A stretch of 43,872 bases of DNA from Dehalococcoides sp. JdFR-54. GTDB taxonomy: Bacteria > Chloroflexota > Dehalococcoidia > JdFR-54. This document shows, in pieces, positions 1 to 9,877 of this stretch. The notes below the pieces were generated by a model. It saw nothing but the letters and a program-made list of their open reading frames with translations. It was not told where the DNA came from and did no database searches. The stretch spans positions 1 through 43,872 of the forward strand of contig MTNP01000044.1 in NCBI GenBank assembly GCA_002011475.1. The letters run 5' to 3'. The translations under genes were made by a program, and so were the position numbers. The first letter of the stretch is position 1, and every line of letters starts with the position of its first letter.

Positions 1-1490
<1,490 letters not shown>

Positions 1491-1536
1491 CGCCTTGGCC
1501 CCAATCTATCTGGCAAGTATCAAGCAGATGATCTTG

Positions 1537-1545
1537 TGATATACT
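1537..1545 (+). promoter_or_regulatory. Extended -10 promoter, near-leaderless start
   Basis: TGA-TATACT is an extended -10 element (TGn plus -10) with no convincing -35. The ATG of the DUF2905 gene is only 9 bases after the -10 box, so transcription would start within a few bases of the start codon. It would drive the DUF2905-queA pair. Confidence 0.55.
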
Positions 1546-1554
1546 GAAGACAGC

Positions 1555-1788
1555 ATGCTGAGCCTGGGCGATGTGGGCAAGCTCCTGCTGGTGGCGGCCC
1601 TTTTCCTGGCCGTGATGGGGGTGGTCTTGCTCTTTGCAGACCGCCTTCCCTTTGTGGGCAAGCTGCCCCTAGACTTCCAGTTCAAAAAGGGAAGCCTGAC
1701 CATTTTCTTCCCCTTGGCTTCCTTTTTGCTGCTCAGCGCCCTCCTCACCATCATCATCAACCTCGCCCTTCGGCTCCTGGGCAGGTAG
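1555..1788 (+). CDS. DUF2905 family small membrane protein
   Basis: A 77-residue protein with two hydrophobic segments (about residues 8-28 and 50-74) separated by a short loop carrying GKLPLDFQFKKG, the pattern seen in DUF2905 proteins. These are short inner-membrane proteins of unknown role, often found beside queA and other tRNA/translation genes. Here queA follows after only four bases, so the two are surely co-transcribed and probably coupled. No Shine-Dalgarno is visible before the ATG, which fits the near-leaderless promoter just upstream. Function cannot be stated. Confidence 0.8.
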   Translation: MLSLGDVGKLLLVAALFLAVMGVVLLFADRLPFVGKLPLDFQFKKGSLTIFFPLASFLLLSALLTIIINLALRLLGR

Positions 1789-1792
1789 TCCG

Positions 1793-2818
1793 GTGCGAAC
1801 CAGCGATTTCGACTACGAGCTACCCTCCCAGCTTATCGCCCAAGTCCCCCTGGAGCCCCGGGATCACTCGCGGCTCATGGTAGTGAACCGGGGCCGGGGC
1901 TCCCTGGAACATCGCCGCTTTTATCAACTGGTCGACTACCTGGAGCCCGGTGACCTCCTGGTACTCAATGATAGCCGGGTGCTGCCAGCCCGACTCCTGG
2001 GACGGAAGGCAGGGACCGGGGGCAAAGTGGAAGCGCTCCTGTTGAGACGCCTGAAAGAGGGCCTCTGGGAGGCCCTAGTGAAGCCAGGAAAGCGACTCCC
2101 GGAGGGGACTGAGGTGGAATTCGAGTCCGCTTCCGGGGCCAGGCTGGCAGGCAGGATAATCGCCCGAGGGGAGCATGGCATCAGGCTTCTCCATCTCTCC
2201 GAGGAGGGTCTTTTGGAAAAGGTGGGGGTTATGCCCCTCCCCCCCTACATCCACAGGCCTCTGGAGGAGGCGGAGCGCTACCAGACAGTCTATGCCCGGT
2301 CCAAGGGGAGCGTGGCGGCGCCTACCGCCGGCCTTCATTTTACGCCCCAACTCCTTGAGGCCATCCAAGCGAGGGGGATAGGACTGGCCTTTATCACCCT
2401 CCATGTAGGCCTAGACTCCTTCCGCCCGGTCACGGAGGCAGACCCGCTTCAGCATTCCATGCACAAAGAGTATTGCGAGGTGAGCGAGCAGGCCGCCCAA
2501 AAAATAAACCAGGCCCGGGTGAAGGGGGGACGTATTATCTGTGTGGGCACTACCGCGGTCAGAGCCGTGGAGCAAGCGGCTATAGCTGGGGGGCCGGAGC
2601 TTCAACCATATAGGGACTGGAGCGACCTGTTCATCTTGCCGGGACACCGCTTCCGCATCGTCGATGGCCTCATCACCAACTTTCACCTCCCCCGCTCCAC
2701 CCTGCTCATGCTGGTTTGCGCCTTTGCTGGCCAGGACCTGGTAAAGAGGGCCTACAAGGAGGCCATCGAGCACCGCTACCGCTTCTACAGCTTTGGGGAC
2801 GCCATGCTAATACTCTGA
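1793..2818 (+). CDS. queA: S-adenosylmethionine:tRNA ribosyltransferase-isomerase
   Basis: Transfers the ribosyl part of SAM to preQ1-modified tRNA, forming epoxyqueuosine at wobble position 34. At 341 residues it has full family length. Hallmarks are the start FDYELPSQLIAQ-PLEPRD-SRLMV, LVLNDSRVLPARL, the SAM-site stretch SVAAPTAGLHFTP, and the C-terminal TNFHLPRSTLLMLVCAFAG. The start is a GTG four bases after the DUF2905 stop; no other start would keep the conserved N-terminal FDYELP. The gene sits last in its transcription unit and converges on the minus-strand propeller protein with a 22-base gap. No other queuosine gene is in the window. Confidence 0.97.
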   Translation: MRTSDFDYELPSQLIAQVPLEPRDHSRLMVVNRGRGSLEHRRFYQLVDYLEPGDLLVLNDSRVLPARLLGRKAGTGGKVEALLLRRLKEGLWEALVKPGKRLPEGTEVEFESASGARLAGRIIARGEHGIRLLHLSEEGLLEKVGVMPLPPYIHRPLEEAERYQTVYARSKGSVAAPTAGLHFTPQLLEAIQARGIGLAFITLHVGLDSFRPVTEADPLQHSMHKEYCEVSEQAAQKINQARVKGGRIICVGTTAVRAVEQAAIAGGPELQPYRDWSDLFILPGHRFRIVDGLITNFHLPRSTLLMLVCAFAGQDLVKRAYKEAIEHRYRFYSFGDAMLIL

Positions 2819-2840
2819 TGCGAAAGGGGCCTTCTCGGAT

Positions 2841-4646
2841 TCAGCCCAGCCAAGGGCTCCCCGTCTTGTTATAGTTCATTGCCACTGCCACCAGGTCGAA
2901 GATATCGACCAGCCCATCATTGTCGATGTCCGTTCGGGGATCGCCTGGCGGCTTGGTGTTCAATTGCACAGCCACCAGGGTCAAATCGCTGAGGCCAACA
3001 ACCCCGTCTTCATCCAGATCGCCACAAAGGAGGGTGACCAACGGCAGGCGCATTGTCAGCCCTCCCCAAACCTCCACCCCTGCTCTGCTGGCAGGCAAAT
3101 ATGTTGGGCTTTCCACTATCACGGTGTAGCTCCCCTCTGGCACCTCCTCGATGGCGAAGCGACCTTCGCCATCGGTGACCGAGCTGAGGAGCCTCACCCC
3201 CTCGGCCTCGATGCTGACCTCGGCCCCCTCGTGGCTAGTGCGGCCCCAAAGGAGCACCTGGCCTTGAATGGCCCCGGGCAGGGGAGGAGGGGTCAGGCTA
3301 CGATAGAAGATTTCGCGATTGTCAGGGGTGTCATCAGACCATAGCACATGGAGATTATCCTCGGCGTCAACGACAAGGACGGGCCAGAGGGAGGAGCCGG
3401 AATTGTCGGAAAGGTTCTGAGGAGGGGACCAGCCCTGAGGTGGCCTTGTAGCGTACAGGACCTCCCAGTTATCCAGACTCTTATCATCCCAAGCCACATG
3501 AGGCTTTCCCCTGCCGTCGACGGCGATAACAGGCCGGAAGGAGAAGCCAGGATTACCGGAGATATTCACCTTCGACCAGGAGCCATCTAGAGCCATAGCA
3601 GCATAGAGAATGTCCCAATTCCCATCGCCCATATCCTCCTGCCAAACGATATGGGGCAATCCTTCGGCGTCCGCCGCGAGGTGCGGCTCTCTCGAATCCC
3701 CTGAGCTTTGTGAGATATTGGCCACGGACCAGGAGCCGCCACTGGGCTTTGTAGCATAAAAGATGTCCGGTGCCCAGTTTCCCCACAATGGCTTCACCAT
3801 CGTCTCCCATATCAGGTGGAGGCAGCCCCCATCATCGATAACCAGGTGGGGTCTCTGGGAGCCCCCCGTCGTCTCCGATACATTGGTGGGAGTAGACCAG
3901 GTGCCCCCCTTCGGTTTGGTGGCGTAGAAGATCTGACGGCTATCGAAGGGGGGAAGGACATCATCCCAGACCAAGTGGAGCCCCTCCTCGCTATCGACTG
4001 CGATGGCAGGGTACCCCGCCTGACCGACCGAGAGGGTAATGGGGGAAGACCAAGCATTGCCCAGGGGCTTGGCGGCATAAAGGAGGCCAGAAAACTCGCT
4101 TACGCTGCCGTCCAGCCATACGACATGAACAGTCCCGGCACCGTCCACGGCCATATCGGGTAGTCGTGCCTCGCCGGTCTGGGAAACGTTCACTATCGGG
4201 GACCAGGAGGCATCGATGGACTTGCTGGCATAGAAAATGTCCCACGACTCCCGCCATACCAGATGGAGGCAGTCTTGGGTATCAATAGCAAGGGCAAGCT
4301 CATCCGAGTCGTCAGCGCTGTGAGAGACATTGACCGGGGCTGACCAGGTGCCACCAGGGGGCTTCGTAGCCCAGAAGATGTCGAAGTTCCCCGCAGTATC
4401 GTCCCTCCACACCACGTGAAGGCCCCCATTACTATCCACGACAGGGGGCGCACCACGGTAGGTTGAGGAGTAGCCCGAGTTCTGTGAGATGTTCACCGGG
4501 GGTGACCACTCTTCGGCATGGCCAGGCAGAGATAGCAAGGTTATCGCCAACACTGAGGCCAGAACCAGTCCGAGAAGGCTGGCCATCCCTCGCACCCATC
4601 CGAGACGGGTGTCCTGCGTGTTGACCTTGGTCGCTCCTCTTTCCAT
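2841..4646 (-). CDS. Secreted eight-blade propeller-like protein with CarboxypepD_reg-type and dockerin domains
   Basis: A 601-residue exported protein. Residues about 20-44 form a signal peptide (basic WVRG, hydrophobic core, AxA-like cleavage near GHAEE). Eight repeats of roughly 50 residues follow (about 45-440), each with WSxPVNxS, a variable loop, VDxxGxLHVVWxD and IFYATKPxGG; this suggests an eight-bladed beta-propeller of the sialidase/BNR-like kind, but no catalytic residues could be recognised. Residues about 445-520 resemble a CarboxypepD_reg beta-sandwich (GQVL...TDGEGRFAIEEVPEGSYTV). The end (about 535-601) has two calcium loops, DLDEDGVVGLSDL and DIDNDGLVDIFDL, as in a type I dockerin. 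The start may be the first ATG or the internal ATG at 4586. Substrate and partner are unknown. Confidence 0.8.
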   Translation of the reverse strand: MERGATKVNTQDTRLGWVRGMASLLGLVLASVLAITLLSLPGHAEEWSPPVNISQNSGYSSTYRGAPPVVDSNGGLHVVWRDDTAGNFDIFWATKPPGGTWSAPVNVSHSADDSDELALAIDTQDCLHLVWRESWDIFYASKSIDASWSPIVNVSQTGEARLPDMAVDGAGTVHVVWLDGSVSEFSGLLYAAKPLGNAWSSPITLSVGQAGYPAIAVDSEEGLHLVWDDVLPPFDSRQIFYATKPKGGTWSTPTNVSETTGGSQRPHLVIDDGGCLHLIWETMVKPLWGNWAPDIFYATKPSGGSWSVANISQSSGDSREPHLAADAEGLPHIVWQEDMGDGNWDILYAAMALDGSWSKVNISGNPGFSFRPVIAVDGRGKPHVAWDDKSLDNWEVLYATRPPQGWSPPQNLSDNSGSSLWPVLVVDAEDNLHVLWSDDTPDNREIFYRSLTPPPLPGAIQGQVLLWGRTSHEGAEVSIEAEGVRLLSSVTDGEGRFAIEEVPEGSYTVIVESPTYLPASRAGVEVWGGLTMRLPLVTLLCGDLDEDGVVGLSDLTLVAVQLNTKPPGDPRTDIDNDGLVDIFDLVAVAMNYNKTGSPWLG

Positions 4647-4712
4647 CGCCGCGGCTTATCCCGCCTTGCTTGCAATTGCCCTGCGGCGTCCAAAAGACCG
4701 ACGCAGGCGGCC

Positions 4713-6185
4713 TTAGGGCTGGCTGGGCTGTAGCTCTCCCCAGCTCAGGCCGTACTTGGCCAGCAGGGTCTGGAGGCTGCTTTCAGCCTGCCTTCTCAAT
4801 TCATTGCTGGCCTTTCTCTGGTGCTCATAGGCTTCAAAGGATGCGGGATCGAAGGGCCTCCAGGTGTCCCGCAGCTTTCGCAGCGCCAGCTCTTCTTTCT
4901 CGGCTGCCTTCACCACCGTCTCAGCTATGGGCAAAACTAGCTCCGGATGAGGCAGGGCTCTGGCTTTGCTCACCACACCCTGGAAGCGCAACAGTAGCTG
5001 GGTTAACGTCTGAATCATCTTTTCTCGTTCGCAGCTGCCGTCCCTTAGCCTCCAGGCATTATAGTCAGAATGGAAGGCGTCCCATCGCTGCGCGATTTGG
5101 GCGTGGGCCTGGGCGAAGTCCAGAGCTTCCTGGGACGGCGGAGCAGCCAGGTCGGCTACCTTGCCCTCCACCTCACGGCGCAGCCTCTCCACCTCAGCCC
5201 TGACCTGCTCGAAGGCCTCAAAGGGCGCGGAATCCCCAGGCTGCCAGGAATCCCGCAACTGAAGCAGGGCCGCCTCCTCCTTCTCTATGGCCTCCACCAG
5301 AGAGGCCCACACCGCCCGCACCGGCTGGGGGTGAGCCATTGCTTTCGCCTGGGCAGCCAGCTCCCAGAATTGGCTCACCAGTTGGGTCAGTTCCCCATCC
5401 AGTTGGGTCAGTTCCTCGTCCAGTTGCGTCGGTTCTCCATTCACTTGCTCCGGTTGCTCCTCCTTCGGGCGGAAGGAACTGGCCTTTAGCCTCCAGGCAT
5501 TATAGTCAGAATGGAAGGCATCCCACCGCTGCGCGATTTGAGCGTGGGCCCGGGCGAAGTCCAGAGCTTCCTGGGACGGCGGAGCAGCCAGGTCGGCTAC
5601 CTTGCCCTCCACCTCACGGCGCAGCCCCTCCACCTCAGCCCTGACCTGCTCGAAGGCCTCGAAGGGCGCAAAATCCCCAGGCTGCCAGGAATCCCGCAGC
5701 TCAAGCAGGGCCACCTCCTCCTTCTCTATGGCCTCCACCAAAGACATCCACACCGCCCGCACCGGCTGGGGATGAGCCATTGCTTTCGCCTGGGCAGCCA
5801 GCTCCCGAAACTGGGTAACAAAATGGCTCAGGTCTTTCTCCATAACCTCTTTGCTACAAGTATCCCCCAGCCGAAAAGTGTCATAGTCTCTGTGGAAGGC
5901 GTCCCATTCTTCGACCAGAGCCAAGTAGGCCTGGGCGAACTCCTGGACAATGGCCCGGTCTATTTGCGGCGTCACGGCAGCCGGTGTGGGGGATGGCGCT
6001 ATAGCCTGCCTGGCACGGAGAATCTCGGCTACCCTGGCTTCCACCATGGCTTCTATGTCCGGGGTGGGGACGGGGGTAACTATGGGGGGTGGCACGGGGG
6101 TGGCCAAGCGATAACCACCGATCCCCACTAGCGCCCCCACCGCCAGCGCCCCCACTATGACAAAAATAAGTAACCCTCGAGCCAT
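4713..6185 (-). CDS. Membrane-anchored helical protein with three internal repeats
   Basis: A 490-residue protein I do not recognise. It has one N-terminal membrane segment (about 4-25), then a Pro/Thr-rich linker with VPTPD and SPTPAAV, and three copies of a 130-150 residue alpha-helical unit. Each unit runs EWDAFHxDYxxxRL, then FxELAAQAKAMAHPQPVRAVW, EAIEKEExALLxLRDSWQPGD, FEAFEQVRAEVExLRREVEGKVADLAAP. The last copy has diverged most. The second carries an inserted run of seven-residue units (ELTQLDG type). The predicted topology places the helical repeats outside the membrane. It is followed by the secreted propeller protein and preceded by two other membrane proteins on the same strand. 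Function unknown. Confidence 0.7.
   Translation of the reverse strand: MARGLLIFVIVGALAVGALVGIGGYRLATPVPPPIVTPVPTPDIEAMVEARVAEILRARQAIAPSPTPAAVTPQIDRAIVQEFAQAYLALVEEWDAFHRDYDTFRLGDTCSKEVMEKDLSHFVTQFRELAAQAKAMAHPQPVRAVWMSLVEAIEKEEVALLELRDSWQPGDFAPFEAFEQVRAEVEGLRREVEGKVADLAAPPSQEALDFARAHAQIAQRWDAFHSDYNAWRLKASSFRPKEEQPEQVNGEPTQLDEELTQLDGELTQLVSQFWELAAQAKAMAHPQPVRAVWASLVEAIEKEEAALLQLRDSWQPGDSAPFEAFEQVRAEVERLRREVEGKVADLAAPPSQEALDFAQAHAQIAQRWDAFHSDYNAWRLRDGSCEREKMIQTLTQLLLRFQGVVSKARALPHPELVLPIAETVVKAAEKEELALRKLRDTWRPFDPASFEAYEHQRKASNELRRQAESSLQTLLAKYGLSWGELQPSQP
5048..5816 (-). repeat. Direct repeat, 441-base period, inside the repeat protein gene
   Basis: Bases 5048-5375 match 5489-5816 at a constant offset of 441 bases (147 codons) with no length change; by eye about 16 differences, roughly 95% identity. 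The repeat encodes two of the three helical units. Between the copies, about 5380-5450, lies a shorter imperfect tandem repeat with a 21-base unit encoding seven residues. Confidence 0.85.
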
Positions 6186-6222
6186 CTAAGGTGCCTCCAG
6201 TCTGCTCAATCTCCCCCAGCCC

Positions 6223-7521
6223 TTATCCCGCGGGCGAGCCGGGAAGGTGATACAGGGCTGCGTTATCGCTCACCAGATCGCCTCTAAAGTCCCCGCTCCG
6301 TAGCCAGGCCACGGCGTTCCTCACCGTTTCGGGGCTATCCCCCAGCAGAATAAGCACCCATCGGCCCGGGGCTTGATGCAAATAGAGCAGATAGGAATTC
6401 TTTATGGGCAGGGGAGGGGCGAAGGGGGTCTCTATCTCAGCCTTTATCCTGATGTGCCCCTCGGCCAGATAGTGGTCCACCCGTTCAGAGCCAAAAAGGT
6501 CGAGGAAGACGGTATCTTGAGAGAAGTCCTCCTCCCGCTGAAGTTCGGCCTCCCTACCTGTTTCCAAAAGCAGATTCCTCACCTCAGTGGCACTGCCCAG
6601 AAGCGAATCCTGCCCTGCTACTACATCCACTTTCTGCCCAAAGAAGTGGGGGAAATCCGAAAGGTGGAAGCTCCTTTGACCCAGGGTGAGGTAGTCAGCG
6701 ATGTTGGAGACGAGCTGGTCATTGCTCCAGGCGGAGTTATAAGGCTCGGTCATGAAAGTCAAATCAGAGATTGCTACAACCCCGGTCGGGGTCTCAGCCA
6801 AGGTAATAAAGCTGCCACGCCCCTCCACGGTGGAGGAAAAGGTGTTGAGGTCGGTGAAAATAAGCCCGCCCCCTGTCACCTCGATGGAGCTGGCCGCATA
6901 GAAGACCACCTTTTTCAAGTCTTCGGTTATCGGATGCTGCCTGAACACGGTCAAGAAGATGTTCTGATAGTTAGATTCGTGTTCCACCACGTTATAAAGG
7001 TAGTCATCCTCGAATAGTATGCCGAAGGCGGTAGCCAGACTATTGATTGCGTGCCTCCGGGTGGGGTCACCGACCAAGAGCAGCCTGCCGCCCTTGTTAA
7101 CGAACGTCTTTATCAACTGCACCTCAGCGGGGGAATAGGGGGTGACGGGCAAGGCCACCGCCAGCACATCGGCAAACCTGAGCTTCTCCTCCAGCTGGGC
7201 GAGCCTTTCCTCAGGTCTCAGCGGCCACCTGTGGTCCCTCTCGCCCAGATAGTCAATTTTATAGCCACGGTCAGCCACCCTGGCCAGAAGAACGCCCAGC
7301 TCAGGCTCCTCGAAGTCATTGCCATGGGCCACGTCCACCAGGAAAGTCCCCCACCGCTGCTCCACCGCTTCGGCAAACTCGGCGACGACGAAGGAGGGGA
7401 GGCGAATATCCGCCGTTTGGGGCACCTCGACTTGGCCGACATAGCGACCTTCATAGAAAACTAGCAGCAAGGACATGAGCAGGACCACCGCTGCTACAGG
7501 CACGACCAGTAATCGCCACAT
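6223..7521 (-). CDS. Membrane-anchored DUF4350-like protein
   Basis: About 432 residues. The N-terminus from MWRLLVV is a single membrane anchor (about 3-22) followed by a large extracytoplasmic region. The stretch YSPAEVQLIKTFVNKGGRLLLVGDP and the following GILFEDDYLYN resemble DUF4350, a class-I glutamine-amidotransferase-like fold without known activity, often near ABC-type or secretion membrane proteins. ISDLTFM and NIADYLT continue this domain; the last 150 residues are unassigned. I chose the ATG at 7521 because it begins 4 bases after the stop of the SppA-like gene; an ATG at 7554 would overlap that gene. This gene and the protease therefore form a coupled pair. Exact role unknown. Confidence 0.7.
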   Translation of the reverse strand: MWRLLVVPVAAVVLLMSLLLVFYEGRYVGQVEVPQTADIRLPSFVVAEFAEAVEQRWGTFLVDVAHGNDFEEPELGVLLARVADRGYKIDYLGERDHRWPLRPEERLAQLEEKLRFADVLAVALPVTPYSPAEVQLIKTFVNKGGRLLLVGDPTRRHAINSLATAFGILFEDDYLYNVVEHESNYQNIFLTVFRQHPITEDLKKVVFYAASSIEVTGGGLIFTDLNTFSSTVEGRGSFITLAETPTGVVAISDLTFMTEPYNSAWSNDQLVSNIADYLTLGQRSFHLSDFPHFFGQKVDVVAGQDSLLGSATEVRNLLLETGREAELQREEDFSQDTVFLDLFGSERVDHYLAEGHIRIKAEIETPFAPPLPIKNSYLLYLHQAPGRWVLILLGDSPETVRNAVAWLRSGDFRGDLVSDNAALYHLPGSPAG

Positions 7522-7525
7522 CGGT

Positions 7526-8380
7526 CTACCTCGGCTCCAAATAGAGGTAATCAATGCGGTGGTAGCGGTCCTGGAGCTGGGATGGGGAGGGCTCAGCAGC
7601 GGGACCGAGGTAGAGCTCAGTGCCTCCCCGCTCTACCGCCGAGTTGATATCCACCACCCCATAGTTTCTTATCCCCGCTAGCTTGGCCGCCTTGCGGATA
7701 GCGTCCTCCATGGTTCCAATCTCATCGGCCAATCCTAGCCGCACCGCCTCCATCCCCAAATAAATACGCCCTTCGGCTAATTGCTGGGGGGATATGCTGA
7801 GGCGGTCGCCCCTCTGGGAGAGCACGATCTGGACGAAGGCCTCCTTGACCATTTCCAGCATGCCGATGTAGGTGCGGCGGGTGGCGCCAGCGGCCTTGAA
7901 GGGGCCGGTGGGGATGAAAGTCTCGGAGGGCTTTTCTGGCGAGGGCACCCACATGATAGCCCCCACATTGCCCACGTAGGAGGAGCCTTTGACGTAGAGG
8001 TAATTGGAGGCCACCGCCACCATATAGCCGCCGCTGGCAGCCATCCATCCCACCGAGATCACCACCGGTTTTTTCTGCCTCAGTTGGAGCACGCTGAGGA
8101 AGAGGTCCTCCGACTCACTGGCCCCTCCCCCACCGCTGGTCCAGTCGATGGCCACCGCTTTGATGGAACGGTCCTGCTCGGCGTAAGCCAGCATCTCCTT
8201 GATACTGCGCACGCTCTCCGAATACAGGTACGTCGCCGGGACGGTTATGATGCCCACCTTGGGCTGACCCCAAAAAAGGTTGAAGGCCAGGTAGCCCAGG
8301 GCGAAGCCTGCTAGAACCAAAACGGTATAGACTGTGGGCGCTGCCCTCAGCACCCTCCTGGCCACCTCTAGCTTCGCCAT
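7526..8380 (-). CDS. SppA-like membrane serine protease (peptidase S49 family)
   Basis: Likely cleaves peptides in or at the membrane, using a Ser/Lys dyad. After a membrane segment (about 15-38 from the chosen start) the ClpP-like fold shows VAIDWTSGGGG, the nucleophile motif MAASGGYMVAVAS, and TGPFKAAGATRR holding the probable general-base lysine (compare GxYKxxGS in bacterial SppA). AEGRIYLGMEAVRLGLADEIG is the typical final motif. At about 284 residues it matches short SppA proteins. The start at 8380 has a GAGG five bases upstream; a GTG at 8443 is in frame but lacks a ribosome site. It lies directly before the DUF4350-like gene. Paralogous SppA genes elsewhere cannot be excluded, so I give no gene symbol. 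Confidence 0.82.
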   Translation of the reverse strand: MAKLEVARRVLRAAPTVYTVLVLAGFALGYLAFNLFWGQPKVGIITVPATYLYSESVRSIKEMLAYAEQDRSIKAVAIDWTSGGGGASESEDLFLSVLQLRQKKPVVISVGWMAASGGYMVAVASNYLYVKGSSYVGNVGAIMWVPSPEKPSETFIPTGPFKAAGATRRTYIGMLEMVKEAFVQIVLSQRGDRLSISPQQLAEGRIYLGMEAVRLGLADEIGTMEDAIRKAAKLAGIRNYGVVDINSAVERGGTELYLGPAAEPSPSQLQDRYHRIDYLYLEPR

Positions 8381-8485
8381 CGCTGCCTCGAAAAACCTCC
8401 CAAGCCTCCCCTTCAGTTTATCACTTTCCGGGCACGGTTGCACGAAATGACGGCTTGTTCAGGCTATATTGCCCCCTATCACCAC

Positions 8486-9190
8486 TCAAGCCCTGCCCAG
8501 TCCCACGTTCGTTTTGCCCCTGGTGCTGACCTGCCAGCCCCCTTCGGAAAGCAATTCCAGGGCCGGGATGGTCCCATCCTCCCTACACCGGGATATCACG
8601 CCAACACTGAAGACGGTATCTACCTCCCGGGCAACTTGCTTCAGCGCATCCAATGCCTCCAACAACTTGCCCTCAGGTACCTTGGACTCGATTACGGCTG
8701 AGGCCACGACTTCGCCTTTTACATCGTCTCTGATGGTCCCCTTGGAAGCGTCCGTCATCAGAAAGGTCACCGGGTTCTTTTCCTCGAATTTTACACCCAC
8801 CTTGGCCAAGGCTACGCAAATCCTCTCGATTTCGCGAAAGCTGGTGCCTACATTGGGCCGTCCCACGTCAACCGCCAGGCCATACTCCCCGAGACCATAG
8901 CGCTGGGTGACGTCGTTAGTCTTCATCTCCTCAGTCCCCCGGCCACTAACCCCTGTCTCCCGGAAGGTGGTCAAGGGATCACTTAAAATGCTTCTGATGG
9001 ATCGGGGCCAGGGTAACTCCTCAGCCGGGACGAAGGCCTCAACCTTGCATACCCCGACCCGGCGGCAAAGGGCACACTCAAAACATTTGGATTCGTCAAT
9101 GGTTGCCTTCTTGTCTTCGATGAAGATAGCCCGAGCCGGGCAATATTGGACACAGAGTCGACAGCCCGTACAGCGCGAAGGGTCAATTCT
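8486..9190 (-). CDS. Two-cluster ferredoxin-domain protein with unassigned C-terminal domain
   Basis: About 234 residues. The first 50 hold a ferredoxin with two cysteine sets: C8-C11-C14-C18 (CX2CX2CX3CP) and C37-C40-C43-C49 (CX2CX2CX5C). The rest is a separate domain beginning SGRGTEEMKTNDVT, then LAVDVGRPNVGTSFREIERI and a mostly beta/alpha pattern. I have an impression of similarity to the N-terminal part of 6-hydroxynicotinate reductase-type proteins, but this is uncertain. The start is a GTG at 9190 (VRIDPSRC) with GGGGAGG upstream; it overlaps the preceding stop by eight bases, so translation is coupled. The longer upstream reading would be non-ferredoxin sequence. Role probably electron transfer for the cassette's other two proteins. 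Confidence 0.65.
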   Translation of the reverse strand, partial: RIDPSRCTGCRLCVQYCPARAIFIEDKKATIDESKCFECALCRRVGVCKVEAFVPAEELPWPRSIRSILSDPLTTFRETGVSGRGTEEMKTNDVTQRYGLGEYGLAVDVGRPNVGTSFREIERICVALAKVGVKFEEKNPVTFLMTDASKGTIRDDVKGEVVASAVIESKVPEGKLLEALDALKQVAREVDTVFSVGVISRCREDGTIPALELLSEGGWQVSTRGKTNVGLGRA

Positions 9191-9842
9191 CACGGCGCTG
9201 CCTCCCCTTTGTAGACTTGGCACACATATCAGCGATAATATCTGCGGCTGTCGCTGGATTAAAGATGCCACAGGTGCAAGGCCTCGCCAGCGCAATGGCT
9301 GCTTGCTCTGGGGTCAGCCTACCCCGGGCCACCCGAGCCACCGTATTCCGTACCAAATCCGGAGTGACCATACCATGCCCACACATACAGGTGATCTCCA
9401 AAACCTTGGGGTCGGGGAGCAGCTCCGTCTTGCCGAAGATGCCCAGAGAGAGGTGCACGCTGTTCGGCTTGAGGCCCACCTCTTTTAGTAGCTTGAAGAC
9501 CTCCTCGAACTCGCCGCTTACAATCACAGACATTCCCAGGTCGGCCCCTTTCAGATCGGCCAGGGTGTCGCGGACCTTTCGGGCATCGTCATAAACTGCG
9601 CCCATATAGGCTCCATCACCAGCGGCAGCCAGGATTTCTTCCACAGTTCTTCCGCTGAGCACGCCGCCCTGGCCATCGTCGGCTATATTGACGGGCTCGT
9701 GCTTCAACATGATCTTAAAAACTTCTTTGAGTTTCTGGGCAGCCCCAGAACTATTGAATCCCTGGGCAGCCATCGACAGCATCACAAAGTCCTTGTGCCT
9801 GGTGGGCGTGCTTCTCCGATGAAGCGTATGGGTCACTGCCAT
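9183..9842 (-). CDS. Unrecognised protein with CxCGHG and CTCG cysteine motifs
   Basis: About 219 residues; I do not recognise the family. Its first half reads DFVMLSMAAQGFN then KLKEVFKIMLKHEPVNIADDGQGG. Four cysteines sit in two short motifs toward the end, ITCMCGHGM and RPCTCGIFNPATAADI, which look like a metal or Fe-S site. No signal peptide or membrane segment is seen. It lies between the M29/NicX-like gene (35 bases upstream) and the ferredoxin-domain gene (8-base overlap), so it is almost certainly in the same pathway. The start is ambiguous: GTG 9845, ATG 9842 or GTG 9836 (the last has the best spacing to GAGGGG). Confidence 0.6.
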   Translation of the reverse strand: MAVTHTLHRRSTPTRHKDFVMLSMAAQGFNSSGAAQKLKEVFKIMLKHEPVNIADDGQGGVLSGRTVEEILAAAGDGAYMGAVYDDARKVRDTLADLKGADLGMSVIVSGEFEEVFKLLKEVGLKPNSVHLSLGIFGKTELLPDPKVLEITCMCGHGMVTPDLVRNTVARVARGRLTPEQAAIALARPCTCGIFNPATAADIIADMCAKSTKGRQRREN

Positions 9843-9877
9843 CACCCCCTCAGTTTTTCCGACCTCTTGCCAGATCT

